The notes under the pieces are model-generated. The model ran no database searches and was not told where the DNA came from. It worked only from the letters and a program-made list of their open reading frames with translations. DNA of 56,394 nt. Source: Planctomycetota bacterium (lineage in GTDB: Bacteria > Planctomycetota > Planctomycetia > Pirellulales > Thermoguttaceae). The stretch lies in the NCBI GenBank assembly GCA_029550925.1, contig JAKPGL010000212.1:1-56394 (forward strand), given 5' to 3'. Shown piece by piece: positions 1-9,713 of the stretch. The position numbers were made by a program, and so were the translations under genes. Positions within the stretch are counted from its first letter, which is position 1; each line of letters begins with the position of its first letter.

Positions 1-809
1 ACCAGGCCAGAAACCCCGCCGGCCAAGGCCATGAGGATATTCAGCGCAGCGGCGGCGGGGATGACGGCCTGTGCGGAGGGGGGCAAAAAGGCGGCCCACA
101 AGCCGCCCCCTACCAGCAGCAAGCCCGCTCCCCACAGCGCCGGTCGGGCCGACCGCTGAGCCACCAGCTCCCGCAGAGCCGCATCCTGCCGAAGCACCCA
201 GGCCGCATGAAGATACACATACAACGAACTCAAAAGCAACGCCCCACCGGTGCGGGCCACTACCTGCGGCAGAAACTGCGGATTGAAAAAGCCCGTCCAG
301 AAGGTGCGATATTCCGCCTCCAGCCAACGGCCCGGATTGAGCATAAAGCCGGTTATCCCGGTAATCAGCACCAGACTGATCCAGGCGGCCCAGGCATAAA
401 TCCATCCAAACGCTTTATGGACGGCCGGCGGCAATCGGCCCCAAAAGTAAAAGAACCCAAACGCCGAAACAATCTCCAACACAAAAAACACCCATTCCAT
501 TGCCCACCCAAAGACAAACGTTTGGATCAGCACCTGGGTGGCTAGCGGAGAGGCCAGGCCAATAGTCCACCAGATACCCACCCCGGTAATGGCCCCGAAG
601 ACCACCGTCAGCAGGATAAAAAACTGGGCATGTCGGCGTAGATAGGCCAGATAGGCCTGGTTGCCGGTCCGGTAGGCAAAGCTGGTTTCAACGGCCAGAA
701 AAAATCCACCGCCTACCGCATAATGGGCCACCAACACGTGCACCGTAGCAATCAGGGCGATGAGCATCGGGCCGGTAACATGCGGCACATACCACCAGGG
801 ATAATGCAT
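1..809 (-). CDS. cydA: Cytochrome bd-like ubiquinol oxidase subunit I (CydA-like), 3' end outside the window
   Basis: About 269 codons of an integral membrane protein run off the left edge, so the C-terminal part is missing. The ATG at 809 follows a GGAGG with 8-base spacing. The translation opens MHYPWWYVPH and has hydrophobic helices around residues 12-40, 53-75, 83-107 and 120-140. It contains VHVLVAHYAVGGGFFLAVET near residue 22, and helices rich in Trp/Phe (FGWAMEWVFFVLEIVSAFG), as in cytochrome bd-type quinol oxidases. Known role of the family: oxidation of quinol and reduction of oxygen at the cytoplasmic membrane. The histidine at the end of helix 1 is a likely heme ligand, but the later His and Met ligands lie outside the window. 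The sequence is divergent from E. coli CydA, so it may belong to a bd-like planctomycete branch. It is divergent from the next gene, with a shared upstream region of about 215 bases. Confidence 0.7.
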   Translation of the reverse strand, partial: MHYPWWYVPHVTGPMLIALIATVHVLVAHYAVGGGFFLAVETSFAYRTGNQAYLAYLRRHAQFFILLTVVFGAITGVGIWWTIGLASPLATQVLIQTFVFGWAMEWVFFVLEIVSAFGFFYFWGRLPPAVHKAFGWIYAWAAWISLVLITGITGFMLNPGRWLEAEYRTFWTGFFNPQFLPQVVARTGGALLLSSLYVYLHAAWVLRQDAALRELVAQRSARPALWGAGLLLVGGGLWAAFLPPSAQAVIPAAAALNILMALAGGVSGL

Positions 810-1024
810 CGAAACAGCCTCCGTCGCCAAACTGCTTGCAATGGATTTTCTAAAAATATTATCCTGGGGATACCAAGAGGGCAATGGAGAGGCAAAAGGA
901 CCTCTTGGAGTTTTGAGCAGAAGGGGCCTGGGGAAAGGTTGCTTTTCGGAGGAAGGGGGACTATTCTTAACTATCATAGAGATGGCAGGAGAAAAATTGG
1001 TTGGCAATATGGGGGAATGTATCT

Positions 1025-2473
1025 ATGAACACTCTATTCAAGCGGCTTGGGTTCTTTGGGGCTTTGGGGAGTTTTCTATTGGGCCTGGTGCTGTTGGCCG
1101 AAGAAGGAAGTGCTGAACGTAAGGAAAAAGTAGCCGCCGCAAAACAGACCGAGCAAACCCCTACCGAGTTGAAAGTGGCTACCTTCTGCGCTGATATGAC
1201 GCCGCCGCTGGGCAAACCGATCTATCCGAGTTATAAGCCGTTGAAAGTGATCGAAGAGCCGCTGCTGGCCAAGGGAGTGGTGCTCCAGGCAGGCCAGCAG
1301 CGCTATGTGCTTTGTGCTGTGGATTTTTGCGTATTAGCCGACGCCTCGTATGACCTCTTTCGCGAAAAACTGGCCAAGGCCGTGGGAACCTCGATGGATC
1401 GTGTCGCCGTCCATTCGGTGCATCAGCATACGGCGCCGCATTTGAACGCCGACGCCCAGCGGCTTTTGAACAAGTATCCGGATCCGCCGCCCTATGTGGA
1501 TATGGCGTTTTGGGACCAGGCCACGGATCGGCTTGCTCAGGCCGCCAAAGAAGCCCTGGATCGACTGGAACCGTTCGACCGGGTGGGCCTGGGACAGGCC
1601 AAGGTCCACCAGGTGGCTTCCAATCGCCGGATCCTTCGGGACGGCAAAATCGTTGGCCGGATGAGCTCCTGCAAAGATCCGGCTCTGCGGGCCGAACCAG
1701 AAGGCCAAATCGACCCCTACCTGAAGACCATCTCCCTGGCTCGGGGAGATAAGGTGCTGGCTCGGCTCCATTATTATGCGACGCATCCGCAGAGTTTTTA
1801 CTCCGATCCACGAGCTTCGAGCGATGTGCCCGGCTTTGCCCGTCAACGGCTGGAGAAGAAGGAAGGCGTGTTCCAGATTTATTTTACCGGCTGTGCAGGC
1901 GATGTGGCGATGGGCAAGTACAACGACGCCACCCGAGAAGCCCGAGACGCTTTGACCGAACGGCTTTATAAGGCGATGGAGGAGTCGATAGCAGCCACCC
2001 GGTGGGAACCGGCCGAACAGATCCAGTGGAAAAGCTTGCCGGTGAAACTGCCGCCCCGCACCGATCACCTGATGGAACAAGCCCGCCGGAATTTAGAAGA
2101 TACGAAGGCCCCGATGTTACCCCGGATTTATGCGGCCTGTCGGGTGGCTTATGCGGAACGGGCGGAAAGGCCTATTGACATTAGTTTAGCAAAAATTGGC
2201 CCGGCCTGGATTCTCCACCTGCCCGGCGAATGCATGATCGACTTCCAATTGTACGCCCAGAGCTTGCTCCCGGACCGGTTCCTGGCCGTGGCCTCGTATG
2301 GAGAGGGCGGCCCAAGTTACATCTGTACGGAAGCCTCGTATAAGGAGGGCGGCTACGAACCCAGCGCTTCCAACCTGGCGCCGAAAGCCGAACACGTGCT
2401 CAAAGAAGCCATCCGCACCTTGCTGGGCGTTTCCCCCCCGACAAATCAACCGCCCGCAGAGAAAAAACCATAA
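1025..2473 (+). CDS. Secreted neutral/alkaline ceramidase-like protein
   Basis: The protein has 482 residues if translation starts at the ATG at 1025, which I prefer over an upstream TTG at 1001 because a GGGGGA lies about 9 bases before it and the product then starts with a typical signal peptide (MNTLFKRLGFFGALGSFLLG). The mature part begins ATFCADMTPPLGKPIYPS and contains VHSVHQHTAPH near residue 140, both typical of the N-terminal domain of neutral ceramidase-like proteins common in planctomycetes, where the His cluster binds zinc. A second conserved segment is YYATHPQSFYSD followed by IYFTGCAGDVAMGKYN. Family members hydrolyse amide bonds of ceramides, but most planctomycete homologues have no tested substrate, so the activity is inferred. 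It stands alone; the downstream region carries a long inverted repeat. Confidence 0.72.
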   Translation: MNTLFKRLGFFGALGSFLLGLVLLAEEGSAERKEKVAAAKQTEQTPTELKVATFCADMTPPLGKPIYPSYKPLKVIEEPLLAKGVVLQAGQQRYVLCAVDFCVLADASYDLFREKLAKAVGTSMDRVAVHSVHQHTAPHLNADAQRLLNKYPDPPPYVDMAFWDQATDRLAQAAKEALDRLEPFDRVGLGQAKVHQVASNRRILRDGKIVGRMSSCKDPALRAEPEGQIDPYLKTISLARGDKVLARLHYYATHPQSFYSDPRASSDVPGFARQRLEKKEGVFQIYFTGCAGDVAMGKYNDATREARDALTERLYKAMEESIAATRWEPAEQIQWKSLPVKLPPRTDHLMEQARRNLEDTKAPMLPRIYAACRVAYAERAERPIDISLAKIGPAWILHLPGECMIDFQLYAQSLLPDRFLAVASYGEGGPSYICTEASYKEGGYEPSASNLAPKAEHVLKEAIRTLLGVSPPTNQPPAEKKP

Positions 2474-2564
2474 GAGGCTCTAACAAAACGAAGCCCCAAA
2501 AGATTCGACCTATTCTCCCTCCCTGGAGGAAGGTGAGCAGGAAAGGCCGTTTTGTTAGAGCTTC
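2474..2564. repeat. Long-loop inverted repeat downstream of the ceramidase-like gene
   Basis: The arm GCTCTAACAAAACG at 2477-2490 is matched perfectly by CGTTTTGTTAGAGC at 2548-2561. Extending outward gives 17 of 18 matching positions. The loop is 57 bases. There is no T-run right after it, so it is not a classic terminator. It begins immediately after the stop codon and could stabilise the mRNA end or be a remnant of a small element. Confidence 0.55.
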
Positions 2565-2572
2565 TAAAGCTC

Positions 2573-2615
2573 AAAAAAACCGGTATGGACGCCGATGAAA
2601 GACGTCCATACCGGT
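2573..2615 (-). terminator. Rho-independent terminator of gapA-pyrE
   Basis: Read on the minus strand, a perfect 13-bp stem (2603-2615 with 2579-2591, ACCGGTATGGACG on each strand) with an 11-base loop is followed directly by seven T residues (2573-2579). It lies about 29 bases after the pyrE stop codon. Stem length, GC content and T-run all fit intrinsic termination. Confidence 0.88.
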
Positions 2616-2643
2616 AGAATCTGTAGCAGCGCCCGCTGGTAGG

Positions 2644-3204
2644 TTACGCCCCGGTGGGCGGCTGGATACCGAAATCTCGGATCGTCAGCAGGCTTTCCAG
2701 TCGATAGCCCCGCTGGGCGAACGCCTCGGCCCCGCCTTCCATCCGATCGACGATGGCCAACACTCGGATTACCTTCAGGCCGTAGGCTTCGGCCCGCTGG
2801 ATGGCCTGCAAGGAGGAGCCGCCGGTGGTAACCACATCTTCGACGATGGCGACCCGGTCTCCTGGCTGAACAGGTCCTTCGATGTACTGGCCGGTCCCAT
2901 GTCCTTTGGGCTCTTTACGGACCATGAATCCTCGCACCGGTCTGCCGCGCACCGCCGACATGGTAACCACCGCCGCCGTGATCGGGTCCGCACCGATGGA
3001 CATGCCGCCGACGGCGTCGGGCCAATCCCCCTGGGCCAACAGGTCCAGCAGTCCCTCGGCTACCAGGCGGGCGCCTTCCGGATCGAGCGTGATCTGTTTG
3101 CCGTCCAGGTAATAGGAGGCCCGTTTGCCGGAGGCCAAGACAAACTCGCCGAACCGTAGCGCCTTGGCCCGCATCAGGTCCATAAGGGCCGACTTGTCGT
3201 ACAT
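2644..3204 (-). CDS. pyrE: Orotate phosphoribosyltransferase
   Basis: This 186-residue protein catalyses transfer of the phosphoribosyl group from PRPP to orotate to give OMP in de novo pyrimidine synthesis (cytoplasm). The PRPP-binding signature VAIVEDVVTTGGSS is at residues 118-131. The flexible-loop segment RKEPKGHG is at 96-103, and the N-terminal orotate-site pattern GKRASYYLDGKQ is at 26-37. Length is in the usual range for the bacterial enzyme. It lies 41 bases downstream of gapA on the same strand with no terminator between them, and is followed by a strong terminator, so the two are probably co-transcribed. Its own ribosome binding site is weak (GGAATAG). Confidence 0.95.
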   Translation of the reverse strand: MYDKSALMDLMRAKALRFGEFVLASGKRASYYLDGKQITLDPEGARLVAEGLLDLLAQGDWPDAVGGMSIGADPITAAVVTMSAVRGRPVRGFMVRKEPKGHGTGQYIEGPVQPGDRVAIVEDVVTTGGSSLQAIQRAEAYGLKVIRVLAIVDRMEGGAEAFAQRGYRLESLLTIRDFGIQPPTGA

Positions 3205-3245
3205 CGTCGCTATTCCCCGGGGCGTTCGATGGTCGGATTAGCGGC

Positions 3246-4274
<1,029 letters not shown>

Positions 4275-4454
4275 TCATGCTTCAAGACACCCGAACCGAG
4301 GAGACGCCATGCCTCCTCTCGGCTGGTAAAGACTTTTTCCAATTCCTAAAAGAAAAGTTATTATAGCGTTTCGCTTCGGGGAAACAACCGGGGGGAAACA
4401 CTTCCAAAGAGTGAGAGATGACCGCCCAAAAGTAGTGTCAGCCGCCCTCTCCCC

Positions 4455-4575
4455 CGGGTAGCGCCCGCTGTCAAGCGGGCGACTCTCCGTAACGCCGACT
4501 GTTAGTCAGCGGATTCACTCAGGCTAGACAGCCTAAGTTACTGGACAGCCTAAGTTACCCCACAGCCTAAGTTAC
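4455..4575. repeat. Patch of three hairpins and a three-unit 17-bp tandem repeat
   Basis: In order: a perfect hairpin CGCCCGCT-gtca-AGCGGGCG (4462-4481); an imperfect GCCGACT-gtt-AGTCAGC (4494-4510); and ACTCAGGCT-agac-AGCCTAAGT (4517-4538, one mismatch). From 4527 the unit GACAGCCTAAGTTAC repeats three times at a strict 17-base period (4527, 4544, 4561; the last unit starts with C). The last unit overlaps the stop codon of the broken PEP-CTERM gene at 4572. A related palindrome lies at 39990-40011. The rest of the 4263-4571 intergenic stretch shows only the gapA promoter region. Confidence 0.75.
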
Positions 4576-5326
4576 GTCCGGGGGCGACGCAGCACGAGCG
4601 GCAGGCCGGCCAGGCCGAGCAGCAGCAGACAGAGTGTACTCGGCTCCGGGATACCCTCCTGGGCGATCACATCGCTATTGTCCCCACCCCAGGGCCCCGC
4701 CCCGTTGATGCTGGCTTCCACCCGGGCGCCGATGGACCACATGGCCATATTGGGGGTTACGTTGTCCGGATAACGGGCCAGCTCGGCCAAAATCTCAGAG
4801 ATCGGCACGGAGAATTCAATGATCTTGCCGGCATAGGCGGTCTGGCCGCCGGTAATGGCGCTGCCTTGTTGCAAAGAATCGTCGTTTTTGCCCCAGAAGT
4901 TAAATCCTTCGCCCCAGTGGCCGGTATTGACGCCCCACTGGCCACAATGTCAAAGCCTTCAAAGACATTCTTCCATTCGCCTCCAAGCTGGCCGTCATTG
5001 TGAGCTAACGAGGAAGACGTATTTCCGGGGCCGCCCTGATTATCTACATCAATCCACAAGCCCGCCCAGATATCGTTCGTGCCCGACGCATAGATGGAGA
5101 TATCTTTATCCATCTCAAAAAAGCCATAAAGATATCCATTCATGACCACCGCGCCCCAACGCTGCATATGGGCTTCGCCGGAGTTATCGCGTTTGGGGTC
5201 CAGGTAGTCGTTGTAGATCCAGGCCGGGTTCCAATCACTGATATCGCCATCGACGACAATATCACTGCGGGCCGCCATGGGGAACTAAACCACCACACCT
5301 ACCACCAGAAGCATCAGCTTGCGCAT
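4572..5326 (-). pseudogene. PEP-CTERM protein broken by an in-frame stop and a frameshift
   Basis: An ATG at 5326, preceded by GAGGAG, starts a signal peptide (MRKLMLLVVGVVV), but codon 14 is TAG (5285-5287). The same frame continues with FPMAARSDIVVDGDISDWNP, a domain resembling secreted planctomycete cell-surface proteins. At about 4943-4950 the sensible reading moves to another frame: upstream WKNVFEGFDI continues as GQWGVNTGHWGEGFNFWGK and then QQGSAITGG. The C-terminus is a clear PEP-CTERM sorting tail: PEPST, a hydrophobic helix and a short Arg-rich end (RRPRT). PEP-CTERM tails direct export and envelope anchoring by exosortase. Two separate lesions argue for a decayed gene, but a sequencing indel could explain the frameshift. 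An internal start at 5278 would make a product without a signal peptide. Confidence 0.8.
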
Positions 5327-5608
5327 CGGTCGGCTCCTCACGAATAGATGGACTCTGCGTGATCATGAAGCCTGCAGTTTGATATTTCTCAGAATATCTC
5401 CCCTTAGGGTATTGTCAATACCCCGGGTGGGAAAATTTGGAAATTTTTCCATATCGTCTTTTGGTCCAGCCACCTCCCTCAACAGGGGGGACAAAACGGA
5501 GCGACACATACCTCTTTTGAGGGATACATCTTGGATTCTTTTTCATTTTTCAGGGGGAGGCAATGGAGTCCGGGGGCGAGGGCTTCCGCTGGGGGGGCGT
5601 CTTGGGGG

Positions 5609-6739
5609 TTAAAAGAGCCAGAGTTGGCCACCGGGCAAACGGGGGGGACGGAATTGACTGCTATCTAGCCCCTGGCAGCCGCCGTCCAGGCCGTACTTGT
5701 GGGCGAAGGTATCGAAAAGCTGGGCGATTTGCTCGGCCATGAGGCCGCTGCCGCTCATGCGAAGGCAAAACTCCGGCGAATTGAGCCGACCTTCGTGCGT
5801 GGAGCGGATGAGGTTTTCCACTTTCCGCCGTCGCAAGGGAAAGGTCCGTTGGAGCCAATCCAGAAAGACCGGTTTGACGGTAAGGGGCAGTCGCAGGAGT
5901 TGAAAACAGGCGCAGCGGGCGCCGGCCTGGGCGGCTGCCTGCAAGATGCGTGGGATTTCCCAATCCGTAAGCCCCGGGACCACCGGCGCCACCAGCACGC
6001 CGACCGGCACGCCAACCTCGCTGAGCCGACGCACCGCCCGAAGCCGAAGCGGCGGCGGACTGGTTCTCGGCTCCATCTGTTGGGCCAATTCCGCATCCAG
6101 CGTGGTAACCGAAATCGAGACGTGCACCAATCGTCGTTTGGCCATCTCCTGCAGGAGGTCTAAGTCCCGCACGATGAGGGCGTTTTTGGTTACTAGGCTC
6201 ACCGGCTGCCGGGCCTCCAGAGCCACCTCCAAACACCCCCGGGTCAGACGGAAATGGTGTTCAGCCGGCTGATAGCAATCGGTTACGCCCGAAAGGCAAA
6301 TCGGCTCCGCCTGCCAACCGGGCCGGGACAAAAACTCCCGGAACAGCTCCGCCGCCTTCGGCTTGTAGATGATCTTAGTTTCAAAATCCAGCCCCGCACT
6401 CAGCCCCAGGTATTCATGCGTGGGCCGGGCGTAACAATAGGCGCAACCGTGCGAACAGCCGCGATACGGGTTCAACGTATGGCGGTAGGGAATATCCGGG
6501 CTGTCGTTGCTGGTAACGATGGTCTGGGAGTGGTCGGGGAAATACTCGGTCTGGGGGTTTTCCTGGCTGGCCAGGAAATCGTCGTCGTACTGGAGGTGTT
6601 CGTAGTCCGCCTCTTGATGGAACCGCTCGAAGCGATTGGGCGGATTGATGGCGGCGCCTCGGCCTCGGGGGGTGGGTCGGCTCGCCATACGCCCGGAATC
6701 CGGGAGAGGCTCGAAATGAGAACGGAAAGGAGGTTCCAT
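5609..6739 (-). CDS. PA0069-family radical SAM protein
   Basis: A 376-residue protein with the radical SAM cluster motif CxxxCxxC at Cys95, Cys99 and Cys102 (RGCSHGCAYCYARPTHEY). The N-terminal part has the characteristic GRGAAINPPNRFE pattern of the PA0069/Rv2578c family, and SVTTLDAELAQQMEPR is in the barrel. These proteins bind a 4Fe-4S cluster and SAM; they are distantly related to spore photoproduct lyase, but the reaction is unknown. The start at 6739 has no obvious Shine-Dalgarno; Met18 (position 6688) is an alternative. It stands alone, with about 280 bases to the pseudogene downstream. Confidence 0.85.
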   Translation of the reverse strand: MEPPFRSHFEPLPDSGRMASRPTPRGRGAAINPPNRFERFHQEADYEHLQYDDDFLASQENPQTEYFPDHSQTIVTSNDSPDIPYRHTLNPYRGCSHGCAYCYARPTHEYLGLSAGLDFETKIIYKPKAAELFREFLSRPGWQAEPICLSGVTDCYQPAEHHFRLTRGCLEVALEARQPVSLVTKNALIVRDLDLLQEMAKRRLVHVSISVTTLDAELAQQMEPRTSPPPLRLRAVRRLSEVGVPVGVLVAPVVPGLTDWEIPRILQAAAQAGARCACFQLLRLPLTVKPVFLDWLQRTFPLRRRKVENLIRSTHEGRLNSPEFCLRMSGSGLMAEQIAQLFDTFAHKYGLDGGCQGLDSSQFRPPRLPGGQLWLF

Positions 6740-7012
6740 ACGGCTGATGATACAAAAGTATAGGTAACCTGTCTAGGCCCCCTTGCAGACAGCCCGAAAC
6801 AGCCGCTTGCCCTCCCCATGAGGGGCATTCGACCGATTTCGCGGCGTCGGCAGGTGGGTTGGAGAAGGATGCTTTTTCCCCAATGGAAAATTGGGTATCA
6901 TGGAGGGAAAAGGTACGGGCCTCTGCGTCGCCTTCGATTTTGTCCTCCTGCCAGACGTCCCCCCTCCGAGGGACATCCCTCCCATCATCCTCCTTCCGAA
7001 AGGAGTAAAGCG

Positions 7013-8332
7013 ATGCATCATTCCTCAAAACGTTCGGAAAAGTTGTTTTTTGGTCCCAGGGGAGAAACTGTTCCTCCCCAAGAGGTCCAAGCGGACCGAA
7101 ACCGATCTGGGATTTCCCGCCGCAGCGCACTGGGCCGATTGGCCGGCCTAGCCGCCGGGGCCATGGCCGGTGGCATGGGCGTCCCACGGTTTGTCCGAGC
7201 GGCGGCAGAACCCCAACCCATCCAAATCAGCAAAGAAGACCTCGGTAATTCGAACATCTATTGTGAGGTGCCGTATTGCTCTTCCGATAGCCGCTACTTC
7301 GTCTATGCCCGGCGAAACCCAAGCCAAAGTTCCGGCTCGCCCAAAGAGCGGGCCAACGGCACGGAACTGGTGGCTGTGGAACTGGGCTCTTGGAAACAAG
7401 AGCGGCTGGATGTGGTGGTTGGGATCAATGGCCTAGCCGTCTCGCCCAAAGGCATCTTCTATTATCTCCAACGGACCGGCAATGGGGAACTGGACGTGCT
7501 GCGGGTCGATATTGGCCGGGGCCAGCCCCAACGGATCTATCGCCGTAAAGACGAGCGGTGGATTTCTTCCCTGGGTACGGTCTCCTATGACGAGCGGTAT
7601 TACGCCGGCGGCGTGGTAGTGGGCGAAGGATGGAAAAACTTCGGCATCCTGCTGTTGGATTTACAGAAGGGCGCTGAGGCGGTGATTGACGAAGACCCGT
7701 ACATCCTCAATCCCCATCCGCAGTTTGACCCGGGGCCTCGATATCGGCTGATGATCCAGCACAATCGGGGCGGCAAATATAGCCCCGACGGCAAACTGGA
7801 ACGACTGGTAGGCGAAGAAGGGGCTACCTTGTATGTGCTTTCCGTGCCGGATGGTAAACGGACCACCTTGCAGGTGGGCAAACCCTACACTACCCCCTGC
7901 ACCGGCCATGAGGCTTGGATCGGTACGACCGGCCAAATGCTGCTTACCGTCTCCGGCAGAGACGAGTACAGCGCCGACCAAAAAGGCAACCTGCTCACGG
8001 TTACCCCTGGGGAACCGGCCAAAGTGCTCGGCGCAAAGGGGTTCGTCTTTAGCCATGTGGGCGTGAGCCGATGCGGTCGGCTGTTTTCCTGCGACGATTG
8101 GCGACCGCCGTACCGGATCGTCATCGGATCGACCAAGACAGGCCAGACGGCCGTCGTCTGCGCCTCGGAGAGCAAACCGGAACGGAGTCAAAACACCCAC
8201 CCCCATCCGTATCTGACGCCGGATCTGAAATGGGTGATCTTCAACTCCAATCGGACCGGTGTGCCCCATGTCCATGCCGCGCCGGTGCCGGAAGAAATAG
8301 TTACCCGCCTGCTGGCCGAAGCGAAAACGTAA
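7013..8332 (+). CDS. Tat-exported oligogalacturonate lyase-like protein
   Basis: The ATG at 7013 is preferred because AGGAG lies seven bases upstream and the product (439 residues) then begins with a twin-arginine type signal (GISRRSALGRLAGLAAGAMAGG). The rest is a beta-propeller-like sequence with repeated SPxG/DGK strands. It ends with HPHPYLTPDLKWVIFNSNRT, a pattern found at the end of oligogalacturonate lyase/PF14583-type propellers. The enzymes of that family cleave unsaturated digalacturonate in pectin breakdown; planctomycete members are numerous and mostly untested, so the substrate is inferred. It is monocistronic and convergent with the lipase-like gene. Confidence 0.72.
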   Translation: MHHSSKRSEKLFFGPRGETVPPQEVQADRNRSGISRRSALGRLAGLAAGAMAGGMGVPRFVRAAAEPQPIQISKEDLGNSNIYCEVPYCSSDSRYFVYARRNPSQSSGSPKERANGTELVAVELGSWKQERLDVVVGINGLAVSPKGIFYYLQRTGNGELDVLRVDIGRGQPQRIYRRKDERWISSLGTVSYDERYYAGGVVVGEGWKNFGILLLDLQKGAEAVIDEDPYILNPHPQFDPGPRYRLMIQHNRGGKYSPDGKLERLVGEEGATLYVLSVPDGKRTTLQVGKPYTTPCTGHEAWIGTTGQMLLTVSGRDEYSADQKGNLLTVTPGEPAKVLGAKGFVFSHVGVSRCGRLFSCDDWRPPYRIVIGSTKTGQTAVVCASESKPERSQNTHPHPYLTPDLKWVIFNSNRTGVPHVHAAPVPEEIVTRLLAEAKT

Positions 8333-8358
8333 AGGAGAACGCCTTTCTGCTAGGTGGG

Positions 8359-9444
8359 TCAAGGCGGACATGTGCGCAGGCGATCCAGGATCAATTGCTG
8401 CGCCCGCTGCACTTCCGGGGAACCCCACTCGGTGCGGAGCACCCCCACATGGGAAAAGTGAAAGATATGGACATCCTGGACGCCTTCCAGTTTGCCGCGG
8501 ACAATCGCTACCGCCCCGTCGCCCCGGCCGTGGACGAGTTCGTCCAATTGGCCGACCAATTGACCTAGCGGTTCTTTGGCGGGAGGGTTATTACTGGGTC
8601 GAGGCAATTGCGCCGCCCATTGGGAGAGAGAGTCTCGATTTTCCGGTCCTAAGTACGCCCGATCGCCTAAAAGGATCGTATAGCGAACCTTCGGATTGCG
8701 AGGCCGGGCGTTGAGCCGAGTTAAAAAGGCCGACCCAGGCCGAAGATCGGCCCATACGGCCGCCAAGCCGGTCCGTGTGGCGTCGGCCTCTGAGAACGGC
8801 TTGCTCGGAGAGTTTTGGACAGTGGGAGTGGGCTTGGACGGGGAGCTTCGCAGATGGAGACTCGGCTTGGGCGGATGGGCGTTTGGGTCGTTGTCTTTCC
8901 AAGGGAGTAGCTGGAGCAGCAACGAGCCGTGATTCGGCGGGCAAAGCATAATCAACGCCCGCACATTGCCCGGGTCCAGCTCCGGGTCTTCGACGACCGC
9001 CCGGCCGATCAACCCACCCAGAGAGTAACTGACCAAGGCGACCCGCCGATTCGGAGCTTTGCCGCGTATGTCTCGCAGCGCCCGGGCCAGTCGGCAAGCC
9101 GTCTGCTGGATCGGCTCATGAGGAAATACAAACCGGCCGCAGGCAAAGCCCTCTTTGCGGGCCAATTCTAACACCTTTTCAATCGGAGTCCCTGTGGACC
9201 CCATGCCCGGCACGGAAATGACCAGCGGTTTTTCTTGGGACGCTTTTTCCCATCCAGGGTCTAAAAACAAAGAATACGTAAGGGCCTTTTGGCCGTCGGC
9301 CGCCTGGGCAGAAACGGCGGCTTGGGAAGACGGCGCAGCCGCCTCTCCGACAGCCTCTCCCGCTGAACCACCCCGAAAAGCCCATCCCCAAACCCAAAAG
9401 AAGAGGCAAAAGAGAAATGTCTGGACGCCCCATCGACTCGCCAT
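8359..9444 (-). CDS. Exported alpha/beta-hydrolase (lipase/esterase-like)
   Basis: A 361-residue protein with an N-terminal hydrophobic signal (residues 8-24) and an alpha/beta-hydrolase core. The nucleophile elbow is SYSLGG with Ser141 (Ser replaces the first Gly of GxSxG). The preceding strand is RVALV and the first strand is KPLVISVPGMGSTG. Candidate acid and base are in GRGDGAV and FSHVGVL near the C-terminus. A Pro/Ser/Lys-rich insertion (roughly residues 185-225, HPPKPSLHLRSSPSKPTP) interrupts the fold. The start is backed by GGAGG eight bases upstream. Substrate unknown; similar to PGAP1/triacylglycerol lipase-type planctomycete proteins. Confidence 0.65.
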   Translation of the reverse strand: MASRWGVQTFLFCLFFWVWGWAFRGGSAGEAVGEAAAPSSQAAVSAQAADGQKALTYSLFLDPGWEKASQEKPLVISVPGMGSTGTPIEKVLELARKEGFACGRFVFPHEPIQQTACRLARALRDIRGKAPNRRVALVSYSLGGLIGRAVVEDPELDPGNVRALIMLCPPNHGSLLLQLLPWKDNDPNAHPPKPSLHLRSSPSKPTPTVQNSPSKPFSEADATRTGLAAVWADLRPGSAFLTRLNARPRNPKVRYTILLGDRAYLGPENRDSLSQWAAQLPRPSNNPPAKEPLGQLVGQLDELVHGRGDGAVAIVRGKLEGVQDVHIFHFSHVGVLRTEWGSPEVQRAQQLILDRLRTCPP

Positions 9445-9500
9445 CGGCGCCGCCTCCGATTCCTCAGTGAAAACGTCCCCCTATCCTTCAGCATAAAACC

Positions 9501-9537
9501 AAGACGCCCGTAGAAGCAAGACTCCTACGGGCGTCTT
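9501..9537 (-). terminator. Probable intrinsic terminator of the Gly/Met-rich protein gene
   Basis: A perfect 13-bp stem, AAGACGCCCGTAG (9501-9513) with CTACGGGCGTCTT (9525-9537), loop 11 bases. On the minus strand it is followed by GGTTTTATG, a short T-run. It lies about 180 bases beyond the stop of the gene at 9714 and just upstream of the lipase-like gene, separating the two transcripts. Confidence 0.7.
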
Positions 9538-9713
9538 TGGAAAGGGGGGCAGGGAAAGATAAACAGGGGAGGGGATATCCTTGCAAAAAATCTCTTCGGA
9601 CTGTTCTATCCCACAGGGAACCCACCCCGGGGAAGCACTTTTAGGATGCGCTGCCCCAAACGAATCCTCGCCGCCCTGGGAGAAGCACCTCTTCTCTGAT
9701 CGTGGGGAGAGGA

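Noticed and set aside
6818-7012. Upstream extension of the oligogalacturonate lyase-like protein
   Set aside because: The added residues are basic and unlike a signal peptide, whereas the ATG at 7013 has a good Shine-Dalgarno followed by a twin-arginine signal.
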